Shown one piece after another: positions 6,714 to 13,757 of a stretch of 24,670 bases of DNA (position 1 is the first letter of the stretch; each line of letters opens with the position of its first letter). The stretch comes from JACQNR01 sp049515175. GTDB lineage: Bacteria; Acidobacteriota; Terriglobia; UBA7540. The stretch is taken from assembly GCA_049515175.1 (NCBI GenBank), contig JBEKUI010000031.1, positions 1 through 24,670 of the forward strand. The letters are read 5' to 3'. Under the pieces are notes generated by a model. It was given only the letters and a program-made list of their open reading frames with translations. It did no database searches and was not told where the DNA came from. Made by a program: the position numbers and the translations under genes.

Positions 6714-8108
6714 TCATAGACTGGCGCGGCAGCGGCGAAAGAGCTGGTCGAGAAGTTCGAGCGCCAAATCCATTTCCTGGCGAGTGATGGTGAAGGAAGG
6801 CGCCAGGGTGAAGACGTTTTTGTAATAGCCGCCCACGTCGAGCACCAGCCCGTACTTGCGGCCTCCGACTTCCAGATTCCCTTTCAAACCCTCGGCGAAG
6901 ATCCGGTCGGTCAGTTCGCGATCCGGCGTCGTCCCGTCTTCCTTACACACTTCGATGCGGAGCGCCAAGCCCAAGCCATCCACCTGCCCAATGACGCCGG
7001 GATGGCGGCGCTGAAGCTCGCGTAGGCCGGCGAGCATGTAGGCGCCCTTGTCGTTGACCAGCCGCTCGTAATCTTCCTCTTCGAGCATCTTGAGGGTTTC
7101 GAGCGCCACCGCCGTGCCCAGGGTGTTTGAGGAAAACGTGGAATGGGTCGAGCCGGGCGGGAAGATCTCGGGGGTGATCAATTCCTCGCGCGCCCAGATG
7201 CCGGAGAGCGGATTGAGTCCGTTGGTGAGGGCCTTGCCGAAAACGATGATGTCGGGCGTGATGCCGAGGTTTTCGACCGCCCAGAATTTGCCGGCGCGGT
7301 AGAGGCCCATCTGAATTTCGTCCGCGACGATCAGAATCTTGTGCTGGGTGCAGAATTCCCGCAAGCGCTGGAAGTATTCCTTGGGTGGAATGACATAACC
7401 GCCCGTGCCCTGCACCGCCTCGATGTAGAACGCCGCAAACTCGCAGGTCTGCGCCTTGGCATCCCACACGGAGTAGTACTCGGTCTCAAACATCTTCTCG
7501 AACTGCTTCTCGCAGTACAGCTCGCAGCTCTCGCGCTTCAGGCCGTACATGCAGCGGAAGCAGTAGGGATAGAAAACGAAATGGGCGCGGTCGCCGAAGT
7601 GGCCGTAGCGGCGCCGATAGCGATAGCTGGAGGTGATGGCGCTGGCGCCCAGCGTTCGCCCGTGGTAGCCGCCCATGAAGGCGAACATCAGGTTTTTGCC
7701 CGTGTAATTGCGGACGATCTTGAGCGAATCCTCGATGGCCTGCGACCCGCCCACGTTGAAGTGAACGCGTCCCTTCACGCCGAACCGCCGCTCGCAGTAC
7801 TGGGCGATACGCGCCGCGACTTCCACTTTCTCGGCGTGCAGGTACTGGCAGGCAAGCTGAGGCAGGCGATCGATCTGGCGCTTCAGGGCTTCGTTCAGTC
7901 GCGCGTTCTTGTAACCAAAGCTCGCCGCGGAGTACCACATCTGCAGGTCGAGGTAAGAAGTGCCCTGCTCGTCGTAGAGAAAGCTGCCCTCGCAATTCAC
8001 AAATACTTTCGGCGGGTCGAGGTAGTGAACGGTGTCGCCGAAGGAGCAGTATTGTTTTTCGAGTGCCAGGAGCTCCGCGGTGCGGGTTGTTGCGTCGGAA
8101 ATCGCCAA
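6714..8108 (-). CDS. class III PLP aminotransferase with Cys-pair insertion
   Basis: A 464-residue fold-type I aminotransferase of the acetylornithine/4-aminobutyrate class. Visible are the cofactor-binding GGSQAIEDSLK (120-130), the FMGGYHGRTLGASA loop (144-157), the aspartate in VADEIQMG (D263) and the Schiff-base lysine K292 in FGKALTNGLNP. It should transfer an amino group to an aldehyde or ketone; the substrate is unknown. An unusual segment (182-200) has cysteines C183, C186, C195 and C199, i.e. CX2C plus CX3C, possibly a metal or Fe-S site as reported for the CX2C of mammalian GABA aminotransferase. The start is TTG 8106-8108, set by GGAGG 11 bases upstream; no ATG is available. It is the last gene of the seven-gene minus-strand cluster. 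Confidence 0.88.
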   Translation of the reverse strand: MAISDATTRTAELLALEKQYCSFGDTVHYLDPPKVFVNCEGSFLYDEQGTSYLDLQMWYSAASFGYKNARLNEALKRQIDRLPQLACQYLHAEKVEVAARIAQYCERRFGVKGRVHFNVGGSQAIEDSLKIVRNYTGKNLMFAFMGGYHGRTLGASAITSSYRYRRRYGHFGDRAHFVFYPYCFRCMYGLKRESCELYCEKQFEKMFETEYYSVWDAKAQTCEFAAFYIEAVQGTGGYVIPPKEYFQRLREFCTQHKILIVADEIQMGLYRAGKFWAVENLGITPDIIVFGKALTNGLNPLSGIWAREELITPEIFPPGSTHSTFSSNTLGTAVALETLKMLEEEDYERLVNDKGAYMLAGLRELQRRHPGVIGQVDGLGLALRIEVCKEDGTTPDRELTDRIFAEGLKGNLEVGGRKYGLVLDVGGYYKNVFTLAPSFTITRQEMDLALELLDQLFRRCRASL

Positions 8109-8143
8109 AGTCGTTTTCGCCTCCGAAATAGACCTTCTGCGCT

Positions 8144-8920
8144 CTAGTCCGCCGGCGCTCGGGGGCCTCGCCGCGCGCGCGGGCCGCGGCTCTTCGCGCC
8201 GCCGCTTCCCGCCCGGCTGGAATTCAGGAACTGCTCGGTCGCGTCGACCACGTCGTCAAAGGTGTCAAAAGGCGTACAAGCGATGCCCTGTTCGCGGCAA
8301 TAGGCGAGCAATTGATGCTTGGCGAGCACCAGGTCCGCCTCCGCCACGGCGTGCCGGTCGGAGAGCCCGTCACCCACGTAAACCACCGGACCGTGCTCGC
8401 GGCTGAGGCGCCGCATGATCACCGGCTTGCACGTGGCGCAGCCGTGCTTGCACTCCGACGACCGGTTGGGGAAAGACGCAACGCTCCGCCGCCCCTCCAC
8501 GCTCAGGGCATTGGCAAACAACGCGTCCCCGTTGCAGAGCTGGCCGTTCACGCCCGCGCGCTTCAGCACCCTCCGGATCACGTAATCAAAGCCGTCACTC
8601 ACGACGTAGAAGTGAAAGCCGGAATCCGCCAGCCAGCGCAGGAAGCGCGGAAACCCGGGATCGACGGGAACGGCGTCGATGAGCGCGTTCAATTCCTCCG
8701 CCGAGGCATCCACGAGCGCCATCTGACGCTCCAGGCATTCCTGCGAGCCGATCGATCCGCACGCCCATTCCTGCTCCACCTCGCGCCAGGCGGGATGAGC
8801 GTATTGATTCAGGATCTGATCCGTGACGTCAAGTTGTGTGATGGTGCCGTCGAAGTCGCAGAAGATGATCGGTTTCTCCCGGCGTTCGCGTTTCTCCGAT
8901 TTGGTCGTTGAGTTCTTCAT
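8144..8920 (-). CDS. HAD phosphatase, MtnX/SerB-like
   Basis: A 258-residue HAD-superfamily phosphatase of the subgroup containing MtnX and phosphoserine phosphatase. The nucleophile motif is DFDGTIT (D22/D24). Motif II is VVSDGFD, and the acidic motif IV is VYVGDGLSDRHA. The cap region holds a CX3CX2C cluster (CKHGCATC), as in MtnX-like proteins. It likely removes phosphate from a small organic phosphate; its cluster suggests a lipid or sugar intermediate rather than methionine salvage, since no other mtn gene is near. The C-terminal tail after residue 235 is a basic Arg/Gly/Pro/Ala run and may be disordered. ATG 8920 is preferred to the in-frame TTG at 8926. Confidence 0.85.
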   Translation of the reverse strand: MKNSTTKSEKRERREKPIIFCDFDGTITQLDVTDQILNQYAHPAWREVEQEWACGSIGSQECLERQMALVDASAEELNALIDAVPVDPGFPRFLRWLADSGFHFYVVSDGFDYVIRRVLKRAGVNGQLCNGDALFANALSVEGRRSVASFPNRSSECKHGCATCKPVIMRRLSREHGPVVYVGDGLSDRHAVAEADLVLAKHQLLAYCREQGIACTPFDTFDDVVDATEQFLNSSRAGSGGAKSRGPRARRGPRAPAD

Positions 8921-8926
8921 GTTCAA

Positions 8927-8975
8927 TTGCGGCGCCTTGGGAGGGCGCCGGGCCGAGGCTCGGCGCTACCACAAG
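8927..8975. repeat. GC-rich palindromic element between two genes of the cluster
   Basis: The 49-base gap holds two back-to-back hairpins: GGCGCC at 8931-8936 with GGCGCC at 8944-8949, and GCCGAG at 8952-8957 with CTCGGC at 8959-8964. No U-tract follows, so it is not a classical terminator. The shape fits a REP-like interspersed repeat or an mRNA-stabilising hairpin inside an operon. I saw no second copy in the window. Confidence 0.4.
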
Positions 8976-10292
8976 TCACGCGCTGCGTTCGTCCACCAAG
9001 CGCCGCGGCTTGCGCGTCGTGCCGAGCGTTCCGGGCTGAAGGAACCGGAACGCCAGGCGATACATCCCGCACTCGTGATTGGCCCAGATATCCGGGTAGC
9101 GCGCGCTGAGGTGCTCGCAGACCGACGTCTCCACCTGCGGCGGGCTCGTGCCGTTGCTCAGTTCCAGCCGAAACTCCAGAATATCGTGCGTCCCCTCCTG
9201 CCGGACTCCTACCTGCCAGTTCTCGCTGAGACCCACCACGTCGTGCAGGACGTTCTCGAAAATCTCGGGATACATGTTGCCGGCGCCCATCACCACCATC
9301 TCGTCGCGCCGCCCTCGAATCCGGTCGAGACGGCGGAGGGTGACGCCGCACGAGCAGGGCTCGGCGATGAAGCGCGTCACGTCGCGCACGCGGTAGCGAA
9401 TCAACGGCATGGTGCGGCGGGAGAGAGTCGTTACGACGACTTCGCCGTACCCCTCACTGTCCGGGTCCAGGATCTCCACCAGGCAGTTGAACTCGTCGAT
9501 GTGAATGCCCTCGCGCTGCGGACACTCCATGCCGAGGCCGCCGCCCATCTCCGTTGAGCCGTAACCCAGCACCACCGGCGCCTTCCAGACGCCCTCGACG
9601 TAGCGGCGATAGACGTCCGTCATGCGGTCTCCGGCGGCGAAGATGACCTTGATGGGAAACGTTCCTTCCTTTTCGGCAATCTCACTCAAGCTCACGAGCC
9701 AGGTGGGGTCGGCGACGATGACGTTGTACCGGTACCGCCCGAGACGCGCGTATGCCTCGCGAGGGTGGGGCTTGCCCACGGCAGAGCAGAACACGCTGAG
9801 CTGCTTGCAGGCGAGGAACGTCACCCAACTGGAAATCCAATATCCCGCGTCGAAGGTGCACAGGACTCGGTCGCCGGGGCGCACGCCACTTTCATAGAAG
9901 GCGGCCGCCTCGTAGCGCGCGGCGAAATCCAATTCGTCGTAACTGAAGTAAACGCGCTTGGGCCCACCGGAGGTTCCGGTGGTTTCAAACACCACTTCCG
10001 GCTCGCGGCAGAGGAATTCCTCAGCCGGGTGCCGCAAAAGGTCTTCCGGCGTGGTGAAGACCCCGTCCAGGTCCGCGGGTTCCCGGACGCTCGCCGGGTC
10101 GATCCCGTGCTCGCGCAATTTGCGGGCGAAGAACTTCTGGTGTTGTGCCGCGTAGCGGATCAGCTCACGGAACCCGTCCCTTTGAATTTCCTGAATCACC
10201 GAGCGCGGAACGTGCTTCCCCCACCGCACCAGCGCGGGGATGGAATCGCCCACGACGACGCGCTCCACGAGTTTTCGCAGACTCCCCAGCAT
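8976..10292 (-). CDS. PaaK-like AMP-forming acyl-CoA/acyl-ACP ligase
   Basis: A 438-residue adenylate-forming enzyme resembling phenylacetate-CoA ligase and its relatives. The P-loop-like TTGTSGGPK lies at 104-112, the YGSTEMGG adenine-binding motif in the middle, and the C-terminal RYRVRDVTRF...CSCG...RIRGRRDEMVVMGAGNMYPEIFENVL matches the PaaK hinge and cap. It should activate a carboxylic acid as acyl-AMP and load it on CoA or on a carrier protein. The acyl carrier protein gene nearby makes ACP a plausible acceptor (inference). The CXCG may bind zinc. ATG 10292 is used; a TTG at 10295 adds one residue. It lies 31 bases after the glycosyltransferase gene. Confidence 0.85.
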   Translation of the reverse strand: MLGSLRKLVERVVVGDSIPALVRWGKHVPRSVIQEIQRDGFRELIRYAAQHQKFFARKLREHGIDPASVREPADLDGVFTTPEDLLRHPAEEFLCREPEVVFETTGTSGGPKRVYFSYDELDFAARYEAAAFYESGVRPGDRVLCTFDAGYWISSWVTFLACKQLSVFCSAVGKPHPREAYARLGRYRYNVIVADPTWLVSLSEIAEKEGTFPIKVIFAAGDRMTDVYRRYVEGVWKAPVVLGYGSTEMGGGLGMECPQREGIHIDEFNCLVEILDPDSEGYGEVVVTTLSRRTMPLIRYRVRDVTRFIAEPCSCGVTLRRLDRIRGRRDEMVVMGAGNMYPEIFENVLHDVVGLSENWQVGVRQEGTHDILEFRLELSNGTSPPQVETSVCEHLSARYPDIWANHECGMYRLAFRFLQPGTLGTTRKPRRLVDERSA

Positions 10293-10323
10293 CAAAGGGA
10301 CGTCACTTTCTACCCGGCGCGGG

Positions 10324-11514
10324 TCACATCAAGTAAGCGGAATCACCTGAGCGCAGGGGCGGCGGCGCGAGAAAGTCGATAAGGGTTCCGGAATCGAGCA
10401 GCGCCCGCGCCACCTGCGCCACGGCATGTGCGGCGTCGGGGCGGCCGATCTCCCGCGCCCGCCGCGCCATCGCTTCCAACCTCCCGCGCTGACCGAGCAG
10501 GGCGTGGACCAGCTGCGGAATCTGGGCGAGCGTCTGGGCGCAGGCGGCCACGCCCGCCTGTTCGAGCCAATGTGCGTGCCGCTCCTCGGGGCCTGGAATG
10601 GGATGGGTCAGGATCATGGGCAGGCCAGCGGTCAGGGCCTCGGCCGTCGTAACGCCGCCGGGCTTGGTCACGAGCAGATCGGCAGCGGCCATCAATTCCG
10701 GGATGTTGTCGGTCCAGCCGTACACGCGCAAGTCGAGCGCAATCTTGCCGCGCAATGCCTCCAGGAGTCCCTGCTGGCGGCGATCGTGCCCACATACCGC
10801 CACCACCTGAAGCGGCAATCCGCAGTGTTCGAGGCTCAAGACAACCTGGTCGAGCGGTACCGGACCCATTCCGCCGCCCATCACCAGCACCACCGGCCGG
10901 TGCCGGTCCAGCCCCAGCGCCTGCATCAAGTCGCCTTCATCAAAGGGCAGACTGAAAGCGGGATCGACCGGGATTCCGCAGAGCACGACGCGATGGGGAG
11001 AGACGCCCCAGCCCACCAGTTGCGCGCGCGCCTCCTCGCTCGCCACCGCGTAAACATCAATCTCACGCTGCACCCAGGGACGCTCGGCATGCAAATCGGT
11101 CAGCACTGCGAGAACGGGACAATTGAACCAGCCCTCGCGACGGGCCAGCGCCACGATTTCCGCCGCCCCGATCTCCGTGGCAATCACCACGTGAGGCGCC
11201 GAACGCTTCAACCGGCGCAAGACCTCCGCGCAGCCGCGCCGGAAAACCCAATTAGGCGCCGTGGAACGATGCGTCTTCCGCTGCCGCCGCTCGAAGAGCC
11301 GCCGCCACAGCCCCGGCGCACGACGCAGCATCCACCAATAAGAGTCCACGTAGAGCCGGCGAAACCACGGCCGGCCGAGTTCCATCGCGTCGAGCATCGT
11401 TACATCGACGTTGCCCCCACCGTCCAGCAGCGCTTCCCGACTCACCTCGGCAGCGCGCACGTGTCCCGAGCCCACACTCAGCGTCAGAATCGCGATGTTC
11501 TTATGTGGCGTCAT
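10324..11514 (-). CDS. MGDG-synthase-like glycosyltransferase (GT28/MurG fold)
   Basis: A 396-residue GT-B glycosyltransferase of the monogalactosyldiacylglycerol synthase / UgtP / MurG group, expected at the inner face of the cytoplasmic membrane. The N-terminal glycine-rich GSGHVRAAEV (15-24) matches the family's GxGH loop. The C-terminal half has VLVMGGGMG, YGWTDNIPELMAAADLLVTKPGGVTTAEAL and LTHPIPGPEERHAHWLEQAG, the nucleotide-sugar binding region. It probably transfers a hexose or HexNAc to a lipid-like acceptor. ATG 11514 was chosen: the frame is open 53 codons further up, but that would overlap the ketosynthase gene and has no family-like sequence. Gap to the ketosynthase stop is 41 bases. 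Confidence 0.88.
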   Translation of the reverse strand: MTPHKNIAILTLSVGSGHVRAAEVSREALLDGGGNVDVTMLDAMELGRPWFRRLYVDSYWWMLRRAPGLWRRLFERRQRKTHRSTAPNWVFRRGCAEVLRRLKRSAPHVVIATEIGAAEIVALARREGWFNCPVLAVLTDLHAERPWVQREIDVYAVASEEARAQLVGWGVSPHRVVLCGIPVDPAFSLPFDEGDLMQALGLDRHRPVVLVMGGGMGPVPLDQVVLSLEHCGLPLQVVAVCGHDRRQQGLLEALRGKIALDLRVYGWTDNIPELMAAADLLVTKPGGVTTAEALTAGLPMILTHPIPGPEERHAHWLEQAGVAACAQTLAQIPQLVHALLGQRGRLEAMARRAREIGRPDAAHAVAQVARALLDSGTLIDFLAPPPLRSGDSAYLM

Positions 11515-11555
11515 GCGAAACTCGGAAACCCGGTCCTTCGCCCCGGGCCACGGGA

Positions 11556-12794
11556 TCAGTCCAGCCGGCGAACCAGAAGAACGGCGTTCAAGCCCCCGAA
11601 GGCGAAGGAATTGGAGATCGCCACGCGCACCTTCTTCTCGCGTGCCTGGTTGGGAACGTAATCCAGGTCGCATTCGGGGTCAGGGCTCGTGTAGTTGGCG
11701 GTGGGGGGAATCACTCCCTGGTCCATCGCCAGGACGGTGGCCACCATTTCGACTGCGCCCGTGGCCCCCATGACGTGGCCGTGCATCGATTTCGTGGAGC
11801 TGATCGCCAAGCGCCGCGCGTGGTCTTTGAACGCCGCCTTGATGACCTGCGTTTCCACCGCATCGTTCAGCCGCGTGCCCGTGCCGTGGGCATTGACGTA
11901 ATCGACTTCCTCGGGATTCACACCTGCCTCATCGAGCGCCATGCGGATGGCCCGCGCCGGACCTGTCACCGAAGGCTGGGTGATGTGCCCGGCGTCCGAG
12001 GTGATGCCGTATCCCGCCAGTTCGGCGAAAATCTTCGCCCCACGGCGCCGCGCCCGCTCAAATTCTTCCAGAACCAGGACCGCCCCCCCTTCGCCCAGCA
12101 CCATGCCCTCGCGGTCGGCGGAAAAAGGGCGGCAGGCACGGCTCGCGTCTCCGTTGCCGGTCGAGAGAACACGCACCGACTCCCAGGAGCGGAGCATCCC
12201 AAAGGTGATGGGGGCGTCGCTGCCCCCGGCCAGCATGACGTCGGCCATGCCGTAGCGGATCATGTGGAAGGCTTCGCCAATCGCGTGCCCCGCCGAGGAG
12301 CACGCCGTGCAAACGGCCAGCGAGGGACCCTGGGCTCCGTACTCCATGCATAACTGGGACGTCGCCGCATTGTGCATGATCTTGGGTATGGTGAAAGGGT
12401 GCAGCCTCGTCTCGCCTTTCACATAAAGGCTGTAGTACCCGTTGTCGAAGGTGTTCGCACCGCCCATGCCCGTGCCCATCACCACACCAAACCTTGGCTT
12501 CTCCTCCTCGGCGACCTCCAGGCCGCTGGAGGAGACGGCTTCGCGTGCCGCCAGCAGGCCGAACTGCGCGAATCGGTCGAGCAGGTCGAGGCGCTTGAGC
12601 GGGAAATAGTCCGTGGGGTTGTAATCGGGAATTTCCGCGGCAATCTGCACACTCAGAGCGGAGGGATCCCACTGGCTGATTCGCCGCACCGCGGACCGGG
12701 CGCTCAGCAGATTGCTAAAAAATGTGGCGGTGTCTCTGCCGGAAGAGGCAAAGACTCCCAAGCCTGTAATAGCGACTCTTCTCGGACCTTGCAT
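11556..12794 (-). CDS. beta-ketoacyl-ACP synthase II-like ketosynthase
   Basis: A 412-residue FabF-type condensing enzyme that extends an ACP-bound acyl chain by two carbons from malonyl-ACP. The Cys-His-His triad is complete: C165 in TACSSAGHAIGEA, H303 in NAHGTGT and H340 in STKSMHGHVMGATG, with K335 in the last motif. The NSFAFGG gate loop is near the C-terminus. It is close to housekeeping FabF, but it sits with its own carrier protein and with ligase, glycosyltransferase and aminotransferase genes and without fabG/fabD/fabH. A dedicated role in a special lipid is therefore likely (inference). Fourteen bases separate it from the ACP gene. There is no clear ribosome binding site, suggesting translational coupling. 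Confidence 0.93.
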   Translation of the reverse strand: MQGPRRVAITGLGVFASSGRDTATFFSNLLSARSAVRRISQWDPSALSVQIAAEIPDYNPTDYFPLKRLDLLDRFAQFGLLAAREAVSSSGLEVAEEEKPRFGVVMGTGMGGANTFDNGYYSLYVKGETRLHPFTIPKIMHNAATSQLCMEYGAQGPSLAVCTACSSAGHAIGEAFHMIRYGMADVMLAGGSDAPITFGMLRSWESVRVLSTGNGDASRACRPFSADREGMVLGEGGAVLVLEEFERARRRGAKIFAELAGYGITSDAGHITQPSVTGPARAIRMALDEAGVNPEEVDYVNAHGTGTRLNDAVETQVIKAAFKDHARRLAISSTKSMHGHVMGATGAVEMVATVLAMDQGVIPPTANYTSPDPECDLDYVPNQAREKKVRVAISNSFAFGGLNAVLLVRRLD

Positions 12795-12808
12795 GTGTTT
12801 GAGCAGGG

Positions 12809-13099
12809 CTAACTGGCCGACGCGGCTCCCTCGCCCTTGGCAATGGCCACCAAGTCGGAGATGTCCCGGCCTTCGATGACGCGCGTTAGCGCATCGACGA
12901 CCTGATTGACGCTCCGCATGTTCTGGGCAATGGAATCCGGGATATCGATTTTGAACTCCTGTTCGAGAGCGAACAGGATATTGACCCCGTCCAAAGAATC
13001 AATACCCAGCTCCGCGAAGCTGGAATCGGGCTTAACTACACCCGGCGCCAAGTGCTGTTCGCGAATGATGATCTCGATGACTTTTTCCTCGATGTTCAT
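12809..13099 (-). CDS. acyl carrier protein
   Basis: A 96-residue acidic helical carrier protein. The phosphopantetheine serine is in LGIDSLDGV (S35 from the chosen start), followed by the usual helix II/III sequence (ILFALEQEFKIDIPD). The C-terminus carries an extra 15-20 residue tail (DLVAIAKGEGAASAS) not needed for the ACP fold. ATG 13099 is preferred because GGGGAG lies five bases upstream; a GTG at 13105 would add two residues. It is the partner of the adjacent ketosynthase and perhaps of the PaaK-like ligase. It follows the receiver gene closely. Confidence 0.93.
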   Translation of the reverse strand: MNIEEKVIEIIIREQHLAPGVVKPDSSFAELGIDSLDGVNILFALEQEFKIDIPDSIAQNMRSVNQVVDALTRVIEGRDISDLVAIAKGEGAASAS

Positions 13100-13113
13100 T
13101 TCCACTCCCCACC

Positions 13114-13557
13114 TCAGGTATTGGAACCTGCCGGAGAAACGGCCTGCTCCTCGGGTGAAATTGTGATTGGCTTCCTGGGGGCCACTTCCTCGACTTTATG
13201 CAGCAAATCCGTCAAGCGAAAGGGCTTTTCGAGCAACGCGTACACGCCGAGCGCCTGCGCCTCCTTCTTCTCTTCTTGGGAGATAAAGGAAGACATCAGG
13301 ATAATCGCGCACTTGAACTTCTGAAGGTACAACTTCCGCAGCAGATCGAGGCCAGTTTCGTTGGGCATCCGCAAGTCGGCGACGATGACCTGATAGTCCT
13401 CAACCCGGCCCAACTCGGCCCGAGCTGCCGCCCCATCACCCACCGTCCCAACGGCGTAGCCGTTTGCCGCCAGAAACTCACTCAGGAGATTGCGGCTCTC
13501 CGGGTCGTCGTCGACAATCAAAACCTTTGGCGTGAGTCTGGGTAGATGAAGTTCCAC
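13114..13557 (-). CDS. single-domain response regulator (receiver only)
   Basis: A 147-residue CheY-like receiver. All phosphorylation residues are present: D16/D17/D18 acidic pocket, phospho-acceptor D61 in VIVADLRMP, S89 in LMSSF and K111 in LLEKPF. After the receiver fold there is only a short Pro/Ser tail, with no output domain, so it must act by protein contact. It is the first gene of the cluster encoding ACP, ketosynthase and the tailoring enzymes, a few bases from the ACP gene. The start is GTG 13557; the frame closes upstream, and there is no strong ribosome binding site. The kinase at 17836-19419 is a candidate phosphodonor (inference). Confidence 0.9.
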   Translation of the reverse strand: MELHLPRLTPKVLIVDDDPESRNLLSEFLAANGYAVGTVGDGAAARAELGRVEDYQVIVADLRMPNETGLDLLRKLYLQKFKCAIILMSSFISQEEKKEAQALGVYALLEKPFRLTDLLHKVEEVAPRKPITISPEEQAVSPAGSNT

Positions 13558-13605
13558 GACAAATCAGTCAGGCACACGTTGGTCCAGACCTGCGAAACTC
13601 CATGT

Positions 13606-13647
13606 AACTCACTGATAAGATTCTAAGAATAGGGAATCTAAGTGCCC
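13606..13647 (-). promoter_or_regulatory. candidate promoter with direct repeats for the seven-gene cluster
   Basis: On the minus strand CTTAGATT and CTTAGAAT occur as direct repeats 15 bases apart (plus-strand 13635-13642 and 13620-13627). The second overlaps TAGAAT (5 of 6 to a -10 element), with no recognisable -35, which suits an activator-dependent promoter. GGGCAC-N5-TTCC at about 13633-13647 resembles a sigma-54 site but lacks the near-invariant G of the GC pair. Which holder drives transcription is undecided. Confidence 0.35.
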
Positions 13648-13663
13648 GAGTCAGTCGCCTGAG

Positions 13664-13680
13664 TGTGGCAAAATGCCACA
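13664..13680. promoter_or_regulatory. perfect palindrome, candidate regulator binding site
   Basis: TGTGGCA-AAA-TGCCACA has perfect 7-base arms around a 3-base centre, about 107 bases before the receiver start codon and just upstream of the promoter-like sequences. The form suits a dimeric Fis-type helix-turn-helix such as the NtrC-like regulators encoded upstream. No U-tract follows in either direction, so it is not a terminator. The regulator is inferred. Confidence 0.5.
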
Positions 13681-13757
13681 GTGGGAATGACCCAAATCGG
13701 ACAAACACCTTGTATGTGTGGAATTCTGCCCCGCGCTGGCCGCGACGGGAATCAGGG

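Noticed and set aside
6661..6715. tRNA-like GCTGTAGCTCAGC...GAGC in the pabC/aminotransferase gap
   Set aside because: Only the D-arm fits. The would-be anticodon loop lacks T33, and there is no T arm or acceptor pairing.
7143..8147. long plus-strand frame opposite the aminotransferase
   Set aside because: It is the antisense shadow of a well-supported PLP enzyme gene in high-GC DNA.
11515..11673. 53-codon N-terminal extension of the glycosyltransferase
   Set aside because: It would overlap the ketosynthase gene and has no family-like sequence; ATG 11514 starts the conserved fold.
13633..13647. sigma-54 promoter GGGCAC-N5-TTCC before the receiver gene
   Set aside because: The nearly invariant GC of the -12 element is CC, so I do not call it as a sigma-54 site, although the adjacent activators make it worth testing.
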